Source of the DNA: Campylorhamphus procurvoides | Lineage: Eukaryota > Chordata > Aves > Passeriformes > Dendrocolaptidae | DNA length: 64,000 bases | Direction: 5' to 3' | NCBI GenBank assembly: GCA_013396655.1 | Contig: WBMV01000443.1 | Span: 497,871 to 561,870, forward strand | Part shown: positions 25,361 to 37,785 of the stretch, piece after piece | Layout: every line of letters begins with the position of its first letter | How positions within the stretch are numbered: position 1 is the first letter of the stretch | Made by a program: the position numbers and the translations under genes | Notes under the pieces: model-generated | What the model was told of the DNA's origin: nothing | The model's database searches: none | The model's input: the letters and a program-made list of their open reading frames with translations, nothing else

Positions 25361-25888
25361 TCTGTATGCACCCCTGATTTGCCTTTGTGCTTTCTGCAGA
25401 ATACTCTTTTTTTCTGTGAATGCTTTGTGCTATTCTATAAATCCTGAGCTATGGGAAGTGTTGGCACTGTGTAGCCCAGAAAGACCCTGCCTACTTCTAT
25501 ACATGCACTATAAACAGTGACCAGCTGGACAAGGAGGAGATATTTTGTTGAGATTTAGCCACTTGAGAAACACTGTAAGGAAAACATCAAAAGCAATTGC
25601 TTTGTTGTCTCACCCTCCTCTTCAGCCCAAATGTCAAACTTTGAAGACAGCTGGGGCCCAGTGAGTTTGCTTTCACTCTGAAAACACTTCCATTCAGGTA
25701 CAATCAATGAAAGTGGACTGTGAAAGAAAGACATAAACTACAATCTCACCCCAAGTTGGATATTCCCTGTGATTTGGATTCACCCAGCCTGCAGCAATGA
25801 TTCTGGCTCTGCACACACACACATGAAAAACAACATTGTGCTATCCCAACATACCTGTCCATGCGACTACTCATGGGTTTTTTGGGGT
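25361..25888. other. Non-coding spacer between CR1 and LTR
   Basis: No gene is seen. A short CA run is at about 25810-25824. The spacer ends at the presumed LTR boundary. Confidence 0.5.
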
Positions 25889-26690
25889 TGTGGAGGTTTG
25901 GGTTGGCTCCCTGCCAAACCCAGCCATTGGCCACATAGATTTCCCCCTCCCAAACGAGGAAAAAAGTACCAAAAGAAAATTTGTAGCAAATATATTTATG
26001 TTCACGAATATTACAGTTATATACAATTAAACACTATGAATATACAGAACAAGAATCCCACACAACCCCAAAAGGCAAAAAGGGGGAAAGGGAAGGGAAA
26101 AAAGGACGAAAATGGGTAAAAATAAAACAAAACAGATATACACACTCAAAACCTCAGGGAATAGCTCAATAAGACAACTAACACAATAAACTGTCACAAC
26201 TGCCCTCAAGAAAGCAGCAGAAATCTTCACCTCCATGCAGCTTCAGATAATGGTTTCTCAGATAGGGCTCAGCTCATATAGATAAGAGAGAGGTCAACAC
26301 ACTGAGACCTGCTGTCCAAGAACTCAAAAGGAAGAGAGCAAGAAGAACCTCCCCTTCTTGTCTTATATACACCTGATTACATAATGGAAGGGTGTGGAAT
26401 ACTTACCTAGCTATGACCCTGTTACCAGGGGAGGCCTAAGCCAAACCCAAGAAAACTAAACCACCAGAGGGATGCTGTGCTCCATACAGCAAACACTGTT
26501 CCCCCACGGTCCGAGGAACCAGGAAGGAGCACCCAGAAACTTGTAGGTGGGAAGTACTTTTTACAGCAAGTTCATGATTAACCTGGCAGCTGGATATTGA
26601 CCAACAAGTTACATTCACTGCTTATCTAATTCTTTATGTCTTTTTCCCATGGAGCATCCTTTACATCAGAGGTGTTGATAGGCCCAGGGA
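25889..26690 (-). mobile_element. ERVL-like LTR, probably solo, minus orientation
   Basis: The plus strand begins with TGTGGAGGTTTGGGTTGG, the antisense of an avian ERVL LTR terminus ('…ggttaaaccaccaca'). Further in, 'cttatatacacctgattacataatgg…gtgtggaatactt' parallels the antisense TATA region of those LTRs. Read on the minus strand, a TATA-like GTATATAAGA lies at 26361-26370, which favours minus orientation. The far boundary is uncertain (about 26640-26690). I could not find a second LTR copy, a clear polypurine tract or target-site duplications, so 'solo' and the family name are inferences. It is an old, inert copy as far as can be seen. Confidence 0.55.
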
Positions 26691-27322
26691 TGTTCACAAG
26701 GTAGTGAGCAGGATCAGGGAGGGAAAGGAGAAAAGAGCAGAAAAAGCAGCAGAAGAGGGAAGAAGATAGGGGGAAAGGATCAAGAGAAAGCAGCATTGCT
26801 CTGTATCCATCAATGAAACAGAAGGATACATGCACCTGGGGGGGGGGAAATAAAAAGGAGAAAAAAAATGAGAGAGAAAGAGAAAAAAAAAGAAGAGTTG
26901 GCATATACTTTGAGAAGAAAACTGGAGGAAAGGAAACATGAAAAAAAGAAAGACAAACACAGCTGGGTGGGGGGGTTATAGTTTAATACCAAAAAATGTG
27001 CAAACAAAGCAATGTAAAGGCTGTGGTGTTATTTGAGTACATAATGGCAGCAGCTGCTGGAAGGAGTCAGGTCCTCACCTGCAGCAAGCACACACAACCC
27101 CACAGGAACAACACAGCCCACATTACCCCCCTCCAGGAGCCACTTCACTTAAAATACTGATCCATGGTACACAAAGGATTATAAACTTGAGCAGGTCAGG
27201 TATTTTTCAAATCCAAGATGACACTTCTGCCTGATTGAGCACCAGTCAAAGCAGCCCAAAGGAAAAAAAATGTATTATCTAAAAAAGTATTCTGGTAGAG
27301 GCAAGAGTTTGGTTGTAGAGCC
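26691..27322. repeat. Purine-rich low-complexity DNA beside the LTR
   Basis: From about 26700 to 26960 the plus strand is dominated by A and G (gggagggaaagg, gaaaaaaaatgagagagaaag), with a G10 run at 26838-26847. This creates long leucine/phenylalanine/serine-rich false frames on the minus strand. The end of one of these (26626-26720, minus) reads as a more normal peptide ending at a stop and might be an eroded internal piece of the neighbouring retroelement. That is unproven. The remainder to 27322 is unrecognised. Confidence 0.6.
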
Positions 27323-27378
27323 TGGATGGATGGATGGATGGATGGATGGATGGATGGATGGATGGATGGATGGATGGA
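27323..27378 (+). repeat. (TGGA)14 microsatellite
   Basis: Fourteen uninterrupted TGGA units (56 bp) are present. On the two strands they generate Trp-Met-Asp-Gly and Ile-His-Pro-Ser repeat peptides in spurious frames. Pure tetranucleotide arrays of this length are usually polymorphic in vertebrates. Confidence 0.98.
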
Positions 27379-29461
27379 GCCTGTGTGCAACCAGTAACTC
27401 CCTGCCTTTGTTCAAGTGGGCACAGAACAAGGTGAATTTGAGTTTTGTGAAGTGAGGGAAAACTGGAAGGAGGGTAGGAAGAAGTCCAGATCTCTACATT
27501 TACAGAAAAATATTGCTCCTTTTTTTTTTATTATTTTGTTGGTTGGTTTGGTTTGGGATTTTTTGTTTTTTGGGGTTTTTTGAGTTGAAAAAATATGAGC
27601 TGGCTGGATACATACAGATCTGCTTGTATATCTTCATTTTTTTGTAGATGAATTTAGACCCTTGCGGGTAAAAATTCTTTTCAGCACTAATAACATGCAA
27701 ACACACATGTGCATTAGTGGATTTTCCTTTTTTTAAATAAGCTCCTTTTTCCTTATATTATTTGTCTCTTCTTGTATCCTTCAGAAATAGCTTAGCTGGG
27801 AAAATAAATGCAGCTTTTGATGTGAATTCTTTATGAGATTTCCTTGACCTTTTAGCCAAATTTTTCCATCTGGACTCTGAAACGCCATGTCCTGATATCA
27901 CCATTACAAACAAGCAAACTCTGCATAATTTTAAAATGTTCTAGTGCAATGTCTTTGTCCTCTCTTCATCAACTTTTGACTTTTCAGTGCCAGCCTGAAG
28001 GCATTTTTTGAAATGAATGCCCAAGAGTGCAGCACAGAACTACCATTTCAGGCTCTGAGCAAATTCAGGCAGCCTTGGTTGAACTGGTGACATCTCACTG
28101 AAGTTTTGAAAATATTATTCTTTTTTTTGCTGGACAAGGAGAGTTACAGCACTGAGACACCACCAATTTAATAAGGATTTGGGAAGTCACATAGGGCTTT
28201 TGCTGTCACATAATCAAGACAATATGAGCTGCATCAGGCAGTGTTAAATGAGGAGTGAAAGGCAGACTGTCCTTAGACTCCTCCCCAGTCATTCTGAAAC
28301 ATGGAACAGGAAATTGCCTTTAATTCCTACACCAACCCAACTTTGAACTCTGCAAAGATAAACAGCATACAGTAAGTTAACAGCTCAATTTCAAATTTAA
28401 ATTTGCTCCCAGTACAGACACAATTTAGGTCGATGTTAGTTGCTGGTGACAAACATTACCTTGTGTCTGGTTTAATGGATAGTGAGCAGTTATAAGATAG
28501 TTTGCTATGTTAAGCCATTACAGCTTTTTTAAGGCGAAGTCTCTCCAGCTTCAGTGGTTCCTTCTTGGCACAAGTAGACATATGAGCACTGCCAAAATAT
28601 AGAACACCTCTGCCCTTTCTTAAAGCCAACATGTTTGGAGGACTGCCACTCATTTAACTAGACTCCCCAACTGCATCTTTAATTGCAATTCATGAAATGC
28701 ATTTATTGCTGTGAGATAGGCACAATAAGCTTTCACAGTTGGTCTGTAGCACAGTATCTCTCCACAATCTGTAACTCTAAGTAAAAGGGTCTCCAGAGAA
28801 GAATATAACAGTCCATCCTGTTTTAACAAACAAACAAAAGCTTGAAGGGCTCAATTCTCAACAGAGCATGATAACTCAAAAGGAAACTACCATTTCTGGA
28901 GCACAGTGAGGGTTTCAACCATTATTCCGGTATTTTAATCTTGAAAGTTAATTTCCTGGGGGCAAGCTCTAGGAGTGCTCTAACAGGTCGGCTGTGCTGG
29001 TGTAGGCACCCAGCAGACCTCCCTGGCTAAGCCTGGATAAACTTAGTGAGTAGGTAGATATCAGATGCTGGTACTGGTGATACAGCTGCTGGACCTCGTC
29101 CATCTGACTCAGTGTGGAATGAGTACCCACACATGTTCCTCTGGAGGGGCCATCTCTCAGCAGAGAAGAAAGCCCCGGTTACTAAGCTGTCAGAGTCATT
29201 ACAGGTCTCCTGGGCATTTTCTGCATCATTGGAGGAGTTTATAGGTTTACAATGTAAAGCCTGGGTTGTTGTGTGTTTTATTTGAACTGCATCAAGATTT
29301 AACAGGATTATGACAGTTCCTAGTGCAAGACAAAGCCCTGAAGACAGGACAAGAATCTTGGTTCACCTTGTACACAAAGGGTGCATATGGGAAAAATGTG
29401 CTAGGGTGGTTTTTCCAAGCTTTGTTGCCCTCATTAGTCATACAAGGAGTGTCTGAGGTTA
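27379..29461. other. Unique non-coding sequence, no gene recognised
   Basis: Simple T/G-rich DNA lies at about 27515-27585. From about 27800 to 28560 the sequence is free of obvious repeats, and the part near 28400-28560 has a conserved-element-like texture. No open frame longer than 78 codons and no splice-site-bounded exon could be identified. Confidence 0.5.
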
Positions 29462-29813
29462 CTTGGTTTGTTCAGTCTGGAGAAGAGGAGACTAAGGTCA
29501 GACTTCATTGGGGTCTGCAGCCTCCTCACAGGGAGATCTCAGCTCTCTGGAACCAGTGACTGGACCTGAAGGAACAGCTGTGTCACGAATGGTTTAGGCT
29601 GGATATCAGGAAAAGGTTCTTCCCCCAGAGGGTGGTGGGCACTGAACAGGCTCCCCAGGGCAGCGGGCACAGCCCCAAGGCTGGCAGTGCTCCAGGAACA
29701 TTTGGACAAGGCTCTCTGGGACATGATGTGATTCTTGGGGTTGTCCTGTGCAGGGCCAGGAGCTTGACTGGATGGTCCTTGTGGATCCCTTCCAACTCAG
29801 GACATGGTGTGGT
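29462..29813 (+). mobile_element. CR1 LINE 3' end, second tail type
   Basis: Landmarks in order: 'ttgttcagtctggagaagagg', 'ttaggctggatatcaggaaaaggttcttcccccagagggtgg', 'gcactgaacaggctccccagggcag', 'tggacaaggctctctgggacatgatgtgattcttggggttgtcc', 'cagggccaggagcttgactggatgg', 'ccttccaactcaggacat'. This is a well preserved, 5'-truncated copy of the CR1 type ending in 'aactcaggatattctgtgattct'. The ATG frames on both strands here (for example 29632-30039) are CR1 shadows. Confidence 0.95.
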
Positions 29814-32800
29814 CAGGAGTGAGTCCTGGCTCCATGATACACATTGCCATGGGATTGGTTGTAAAGTGCAGCCCATAACACACCAACCTCTGCTTCCCCC
29901 ATACATGTATTCCTGGTTAGCTTTGAACCAGCTTTCTGCTAGCAGAGTAACTTATTTTCATTTCATAAAGTCATGTGTCCCTGGAAAGGACAAAAATATT
30001 TATCAAAGCAACCTAAACCTTGAGGAGATGATGTTCTGATTTTCCAGGACCCTTCATAGGTATTTCACAATTTGGATTTTGATTCAGCAGGTTTCAAGCC
30101 TGCTCAATAGTTGCTGGAAACTAGTTTGATGAACATTACCATTAGCAAAATGGTGGTAAACTCCCACGCCACTCTCTCAGCTCCACTTCAAGGTTATTTC
30201 TATTTTAGCTGCTCTCGGCACTTAGCAGTGTTTTTATTGCTAGGGTCATGCAGGCAGCACAGAGGAATAGAATGATTGCCATGCTACGTGGCAGCTTGGT
30301 CATGCATTAAAGTTGGTTGTTAATCAAGCTCCTAACAAGACCATTAGCTCTGTTTTTTCCAGCAGGCCAAGTGTCTACCAAACCAAGGCATTGTCAAATG
30401 AAGACAATGTCTTGAGTATCAAATCTCCAATTTCAAATATTTATGAGTTGCTTGCAAAAAGACAACACTCAAGAGTGTGGTTTGGTTAAAATGTACCTGG
30501 AACATTTTTTTCTGTGAAGATGATGCTCAAGATGCAGGACAATAATGAGCTTCAAATGGCTTCTTCTTGCAGAGATATTATTTCATTTTCCCTAAAGTCT
30601 GTCTCACAGATTTTAGGGCAAAACTCATTTGATAGGAATAGATGTGATTTCACCATTATTTCAGATGAATGGTCCCCCTCTGCAATCAGAACGCAAAGAA
30701 GCAAAGGGATACTTTTTTCCCTTTTGCACACATAGAAAAGTGGCAATCACCTGAGGCAGAAGAGCTAAGATTTGAGCTAAGATCTTAACTCAGTCTCCCC
30801 ATTTCACTGTAATTTCAGATTTGTTTACAATAGGTTTGATGGCTCAAGCTTAACTATGCCTAACATGACCCAATTGTCACCCAGACCCAAGCAAGCTGCT
30901 GCCCTGACAGCCAAACCTTTTTTCAAGTCTGAGTCTGCTCTTGAAAGGGAGATTCAGTCTGTCTGTAGACATCAAGATGGATACTCACCATGGAAAGTTC
31001 TTCCCCAGAGTACAATTTTTTTTCTACTCTTATTCTCTGTTTAATTTCTCTTTCATTGCTCCATTCTGTGGATAGCACTTGGGCTGGACAAAGAATTAAT
31101 TCTTCAGTTTGCCTGGAAAAGCAGGAAACACAAACTAAAAGGAACAGAGCTATAAACAAAATAAAGCTTTACAAAACTCTCTAACAAAGCAGAGAAATCA
31201 CCCAAAGATGCTATTTGAATCGGGTTCTATTTTCAGACAGAACTACCAGAAGCTCAGAAAACAAAAACCCAAACTCACAGAAGAGCACCAACATCTCCTC
31301 CTGGTCCCCTCCCTCCCAGCAATCTGCTCAGGAGGGGTCTGAGTGTGATGATACTCTTTCCCCAGGGACCTGAGGTGTTGACCTGGAGACATCTTATTTC
31401 AGATCCATTTTAAGCGACAGGAGTAGGAGGAGTGAAAAGCTTCACCTCTTCAGGACAGGCTCCTCACCAGCAGCTGTGCAGCATGTAGTCAATGAAAGTA
31501 CAAGTAAGGCAAGACAGAGGTTGAATGTACAGCAGTCCTTATTAAATATCCCCAGAGAAAAAGACCTTCTGGGGGAACTAGAGCATGCATTTCTTCAGTC
31601 TGTGGCTGAAAACAGATGAAATTACTACACTGCTGGAAAGGACTTTCAGCAGCAGAGAAATCACTTCCCCTGCTGGATGTTGTATTTCCCTTCCAGGTTC
31701 AAGACTCTACAGTCATACCAGCAACTTCTTTATATCTTTTGGGAAATCACCTCACTTCTTCCTTCTAACACTGTCTTCTGTTATGAACAAAGAAATTTCT
31801 TTTGAGTTACACTTGGAAGTGGTGACATCTAATCACAATAGAAAAGAAATTCATAGCCTAGCAGTAAAAAATAATGTTTGTAGGGACATGAAGATAAACA
31901 TGGATCTATGCCACATGCCAGCTCCAGAAAAGCAGAGGGAAGAAACAGACTTAAAACAGACCTAAAGCTCTTCATCAGCTGTGCTCCTTCATCCTTAGGA
32001 ATGCCTTCTTGACAACTGGATGCTTTCTCTGCCTTTGTTTATCTTTTTAACTGGATTTGTATATGGGACAGCATCCACAATATGCAAGAGGTCACTATTT
32101 GTGAAGGTATTAATGTGACTTGCCCAGTAAGCACTGTCCTGCTTCTCTCCAAGTTAATCCAAGGTGAATATCATTAATTTTATGGGGAAAGTAAACTCAC
32201 ATTTACAGCAGGGGCCCTGCTTTTCACAGTCTTCTTGAGACAGTGCTTAAGACAGGGACATTGCAGAAGCTGAAGGACAAAGTCTAAATTTTACTACATG
32301 TGTTTACCCATCTCTAACTCTTATAGTTAAACTAATAATGGTCCATGAAAAGTTAATAAAACATACTATTATGTTAAGCCAGTTGTTCACCAGATTTTAT
32401 GGATAAGCAGTCTAATGCCCAACAAAGACAGCCCTTCTCAGGAGCATCTTCAGATGTCAAAGTTTTTGCTAGTTTGGTAATGAAGCCTTCAGGGTTCTTG
32501 GCTGAATTTTGAGGTATTTGGAAGGAGTCAGGTTGTCCCACAGGTTGTAAAGATGTGTTAATAGCTGAGTCAAAACTGAGCCTGTTGGCTTTGCCTTTGA
32601 ACACTGCACTTATATTTTGTTATTTTTATGTAATCACCATGTGCCCAGTGGCAACATGAGCTTAGACTCAATATCATATCTTAAATCCCACCAGGAAGGA
32701 CTAATTCTGCCCAGCTTCAGACATCAACAATATAGATATATCTGAGCTAGTTCTCTAGAAATAGCACTTTTGGGATGTGATTCATCTGATCTGCAGTAGA

Positions 32801-33016
32801 CACCTAAAGCAGGTCAGTTGAATTCTGCTTCACAAGCGTTATATGTACCAGCTATAAAAGGAGGTGGGAGCTATAGAGCTATCTACACCTTTGGTACAGT
32901 GATAGGTTGTACATGACTGCAGCAGATGATCACCTTTGACTCAACTCATGCAGGGTAATTCACCATTGGGTAATTCACCCAAAAGTACAGCTCAGTGAGA
33001 ACACAGAGCCCGTGCT
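29814..33016. other. Non-coding sequence with conserved-element-like patch
   Basis: No gene is recognised. The patch at about 30170-30360 lacks repeats and contains 'catgcattaaagttggttgttaatcaagctcctaac', with several homeodomain-type TAAT/ATTA cores. The 126-codon plus frame at 31585-31965 has no identifiable domain and no splice or promoter context. Confidence 0.5.
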
Positions 33017-33510
33017 GTGTTCTTCTCCCTGGTGACCAGTGACAGGACTCAGGGGAAGGGCTGGAGCTGCGTCAGGGGACACTTGGACTGGATATCAGTA
33101 AAAGATTCCCCAGAAAGTGGCTGGGCACTGAAAGGCTCCTCAGGGCAGTGGTCATGACATCAAACCTACCAGAGCTCAGGTAGAGTTTGGATAATCCTCC
33201 CAGGGACATGATGTGATTGTTGGGGTGTCATGGGCAGGGCCAGGAGTTGGACTCAATGACCTTTGTGNGAAGGGCTGGAGCTGCGTCAGGGGACACTTGG
33301 ACTGGATATCAGTAAAAGATTCCCCAGAAAGTGGCTGGGCACTGAAAGGCTCCTCAGGGCAGTGGTCATGACATCAAACCTACCAGAGCTCAGGTAGAGT
33401 TTGGATAATCCTCCCAGGGACATGATGTGATTGTTGGGGTGTCATGGGCAGGGCCAGGAGTTGGACTCAATGACCTTTGTGGATCTAACTCAGGATATTT
33501 TGTGATTCTT
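33017..33510 (+). mobile_element. CR1 LINE 3' end, split by a false duplication
   Basis: The element begins near 'gtgttcttctccctggtgaccagtgacagg', a standard CR1 landmark, and ends at 'ctaactcaggatattttgtgattct'. The internal 213 bp occur twice, on either side of one N. Without the second copy the element would be an ordinary 5'-truncated CR1 of about 280 bp. It belongs to the same tail type as the copies at 20.4 and 29.5 kb. Confidence 0.92.
33055..33481 (+). repeat. 213-bp direct repeat around one N
   Basis: Bases 33055-33267 and 33269-33481 read identically, both starting 'gaagggctggagctgcgtc' and ending 'caatgacctttgtg', with N at 33268 between them. The first copy stops exactly at the N and the second starts exactly after it. 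That is the signature of two contig ends that overlap but were not merged. Confidence 0.95.
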
Positions 33511-36500
33511 TGTAAGTGAAGAGACATTTTAAGTCTCAGGAAAATGACACTGACCCAGGCATTTATGACAGCACAGCTCACCTGCAACAGGTTCTTGGGC
33601 CATTACAACTTGAAGGTGAGCTTGATTCCAGTGCAAGGTGAGGACTAAAAGGAGCATCACTTTACACTCCAAGGAGCTGTCAGAGAGCAGCAGCTGTCTT
33701 TTAAGACCAGTGTAGACTAGACCAGCAAAGTGAGCATTCACTGGAGATGAAGGTGTGAAACTGTGGCTAAACAACACCCTCCTGTTCCTCTTGATTTCAT
33801 CTGAAAATCATGCACAGTTAACACTTCCAAAATCACAGCTCAGACTGCTACATCTCGAGTGTTCTAAATCAGGATGCCATTTCCTCATAGAGTAATTTTA
33901 TCTTTTAATTTTTTTAAGAAGTTTAAATAAGTTTGAAAATGAGGTTTTATTGCCACCTATTTGAATGACCTTAGAAAACTAGGCTTGGGTGACCACACAA
34001 GATATTTCACACCTTCAAGGGCTAAACATTGACTCTTAAGTGTTGTCTTGCTCCTCTGTTTCCAGTAGAGCATTTTCAAGAAATAGGTGGACAATAGCCA
34101 TTATGGTTTCATTACTGGAGATGCTAAAACAGTTTTTTTCAATTAAAGGAAAACTTCAAATTCTAAATTATCAACTCATCAGGAGGCATTTTACCTCTGG
34201 AAAGCGTAGGAACATGCCAGTTCATGCCAGCATTTCCATATACCTTCATGGTGCAAAGCCAAGGCGTCACATCACTGCTGGTTCTTGAGAAGGAGTAAGG
34301 TCCACTCCCCAAAAACCCCACATGATCTGGAGGAAAACTTTGCAGTTTGACTAGTCCTGACTTTCATTATTTTGCAAAGGAGTTTAAAATCTAGTCTCTT
34401 TAAGGTTTTTAAATACGTATGGTAGTGAATTTTGCACAACTGCATCTATGCTGCCCCTGCTCAGTGGGTTTTTTCCTCTTCTTCAGTGCTCCCTCATACA
34501 CCACACTGCGTTATTGCCAGCTGACATTTCACAAAAGCTATTCTTCACACTGGATTCAGCACTCCCTCTGTGACCAGCAAGTGCTCAGAGATGTTCATCT
34601 GTGGTTCAACAATGTTGTCAACACTCAAAACCTTCCCTGATCTTTTGTTGAGCCTTATACTGATTTAACCTTTCTCTCAGAAAGGCGGGGAGGAGGGGGG
34701 GTATTATTCTTATGCTATATGAAGTGCTTTGTTTTTATTTTCCTAATAGAATTCCAGCTAAACTGCATTCACGTGCAGAGGGAGAAAGATACATTTTCTT
34801 GACTGAAAGATAAAATCTTCAGCAAATCTTTCAAGTTGGGGGGAAGCATCCCCCTTTTTGACAAATGACTGTGGCAGCAGTGACCTAAATAGTGACTGTG
34901 AGAACATTGTACCCACACCTACCATCTGTGATCAAAAAGCAATCACTTCTGAGAGTAACATGAAAAGGCCAACAGGACTCTGAGCCCCAGCTGAGGAAAT
35001 GTCCAAGGTTATGTCACAACCAGCTTAAGGATTTGATCTGTGCGCTCATACACAAGGTTGATGCAGGAGGAGCTTTTGTCAACCAGTCAAGCATCCTCCT
35101 GAAATACTGTTGAATACAGATAGCTACTGAACAGCTTTGGCAGAGATACCTATTGAGTGGACTGGCAGGCTGTCAAGCACTTTGTGAACCATATCAGTAG
35201 TTGAAACTTCCAGGAAAGGCTGCCAATTACCTGCAAACTAAACTTCAATAGTGATTATCAGATTTCCTTCTTTTACTTAATTCTGCTTCAGTTTAAGCAC
35301 CCAGGCTTCTGGGTTTTCCCTTCAGTGCTACAAAATAAGTTGTTAGAAACTCCACTGACACACTATGTCACGTTGCATCAACATCACCATGTAATCAAGG
35401 GATTACACAGTCTGAGAGAAAAACCTGGTGAGGCCACTGAGGAACTCTAGAAGCATTTTTTCCATGCAGAACTCAGCCCTACTAATTGCAGAGGGAAAGG
35501 CATCATGGTCTTCAAACAGGCAGAATTCATCCCCTTTCAAACCATGGGTTTTTTCTGTCAACAGCTCCAAAAAGGTTAGGTAAACTTTACTTAGTGAATT
35601 CTTATCATCTGAGGAATTTTGGAGCAAAATGTTTTGTCATCAACAAAATGAGTTTCATAGAAACAAAATTGTTCAGAGAAGTACATATGGTTTGTTAGGG
35701 TTTTTTTTTTTTCTTGAAAGGAGTTGCAATCTATGTGACAACTATAGAAATGGGTGTTGTTTCCAAGCACCTAAAAACATGGGCTTTAATATGCTAGGAA
35801 GTCCCACATTTTAACCCAAGTGTGAGTTAATCAGCTGTTTTGAGGATAGATCTCTCCTATTTCCCATGAGCTTTCCGAAAGATCTCAATTTGGAATGTAG
35901 TGGTATTTCTTTTTTTTTTTAATATCAGTTTCTTAGCCTAGGAAAAAAATACTTCCCACGCAACTCAGTTATATCCTCCCAGTAAAATGTGATTCCCTCA
36001 TTTCCAAGGAAGACATTTTAGTTATGGGAGGTTTTACACAGTTCAGAGGAAGTGATAAAAATAGAAGCTGCAACCAAAATGCCCTCTGAGCTCTGTCTGT
36101 CCATCTGTCTGCTATGTAATCTGAAAAGCCAAAGGGGATGAGAGATCCCATTTCAGTAGCAGGTTCCAGTCTACAACATTTGGAAAAATCTGGAGCAAAA
36201 CAATTAAGTCTTCTTTTTCCAGTAAAACGTTTAAAACAGGAGTTGATCTTCGGCCGGCACAAATCAGTTCTGCCACATTAACCCCACCAAACCGACACTA
36301 ATCTATACTGTTGAGGGACATCAGAATAACCCAAATATCTCATGATGAATTATAATCCTCAGGCTCCAGGAAAAGTTTTTTGTTAATTCCATATTATGTA
36401 CACATTCTCCATTTAGCAAACATTGGATAAAGAGTAGGAAAAAAACCCAACAAAGATAGAGCAAGCCCCGTGTGTGACCTACAGATTCCCAGCTTGCTGG

Positions 36501-37389
36501 GAAAATCAGCATGGCTCTTCCAATCTGTCATTCAAGCAAGGTTACATGTGTGTTTTGTTTGGTCCAATTCCCATCTGACTTTTGCAAATTGTCCATCAAC
36601 TCAGTCTCTCTGAGGGTGCCTGTTCATGACTGACAAATACTTCTTCTTGCATTTGAATTCCACATGGTTCCCACGAGTAGTTTCTAGGCCATGAGGTAGC
36701 TTGTTTCCAGCTAGGCTGGCTTTGAGCTGAGCTTGGAGACGAGCAGAAGTTCCCTTTTCCTCTCACAGACATCTCCGTGATAACACACAAATAAAAATCA
36801 TGTGATTGACTCCTTTCCCAATCTGCACAGTTTTTTTTTTCCCCACCATACAGGATCACCATGAAGCTTATTATAGAGAGTTGATCTCTGTGAGAAACAA
36901 CATTTTCCAGCCGTAATATCTTTGAAACAGGCTGTTCTTTGCTGGGTTTGGCCCATTCTCTTCTAGACTTTTAGTAAACAGAAAAAGTATATTACACCCT
37001 GTCAATCCCCCTCAGTTTATGCAGAACTGTCCAAGTCAGCACAATCTTGCACATCATATTTTTGGGAAGAGCCATCTGTCATAAACAAAATGTGGCCATG
37101 TGTGGCTCACTACCATGCACTACAATGTGGAATCCCCAAGTGGGATTTCTGATGTGCTTCCACCACCAGGTTTTGAGGTGAGCAAGTGGTGTAGGACAAG
37201 AAGTAGCTGGTCTCCAGCCAGGAGCTCCAGGTAGTTAGATTATCCTTTGCCTTTAGGTAACTATGATTTTTCATATCTGTGTGCAGAATGTAATCCTGCT
37301 GATTGGCTGCTTTTTCTTCCACCCCCTAAAATTTATCTAGTTTTCCTAAAAGATTAACTCGTTAAGTTTTCCAGTGAAGACAGGATAAG
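33511..37389. other. Unique non-coding sequence, no gene recognised
   Basis: No gene is supported. A T-run is at 35700-35712. The minus frames 35403-35627 and 35969-36262 and the plus frame 34040-34288 are unrecognised. The segment at about 36040-36270 is repeat-free with a rare CpG-containing 'cttcggccggcac' and may be worth a conservation check. Confidence 0.5.
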
Positions 37390-37785
37390 AGAGCTGTGAG
37401 TCTTGGAGACGAAAAGGCTCTGGGGAAACCTTAAAACCCCTTCCAGTGCATAAAGTGCTCCAGGAGAGCTGGAGAAGGACTTTGGACAAGTGATAGAAGG
37501 ACAGGACAAGAGGGAATGGCTTCCCAGTGCCAGAGGACAGGGTTAGATGGGATATTGTGAGAAATTCTTGTCTGTGAGTGTGGTGAGTCCCTGGAACAGG
37601 TTGACCAGGGAAGCTGTGGCTGCCCCTGGATCCCTAGAAATGTCTAAGGCCAGATTCGAGAGGGCTTGGAGCACCCTGGGCTAGTGGAAGCTGTCCCTGC
37701 CCATGGGGAGCTTGAACTCTCAAGGAAGTTGGAAATGGATGACCTCTGAGTTCCCTTCCAACCCAAACCATTCTATGATACCACA
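37390..37785 (+). mobile_element. CR1 LINE 3' end, avian tail
   Basis: Landmarks in order: 'gagacgaaaaggctctggggaaacctt', 'cccttccagtgcataaagtgctccaggagagctggag', 'gacaggacaagagggaatggcttcccagtgccag', 'ggctgcccctggatccct', 'gctgtccctgcccatgg', 'aacccaaaccattctatga'. At nearly 400 bp it is the longest plus-strand copy with this tail in the window. It is 5'-truncated with no ORF2 frame left. Confidence 0.95.

Noticed and set aside
26694..27007. Phenylalanine/leucine/serine-rich frames that look like membrane proteins
   Set aside because: They are translations of purine-rich low-complexity DNA read on the pyrimidine strand.
27196..27455. Frames with repeated IHPS and GWMD peptides
   Set aside because: They are produced by the (TGGA)14 microsatellite and have no coding context.
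29583..30039. Frames of 107 and 135 codons on opposite strands
   Set aside because: Both are readings of the CR1 3' end at 29462-29813.
35403..35627. 74-codon minus frame with an amphipathic look
   Set aside because: It is short and isolated, with no domain and no exon boundaries I could define.
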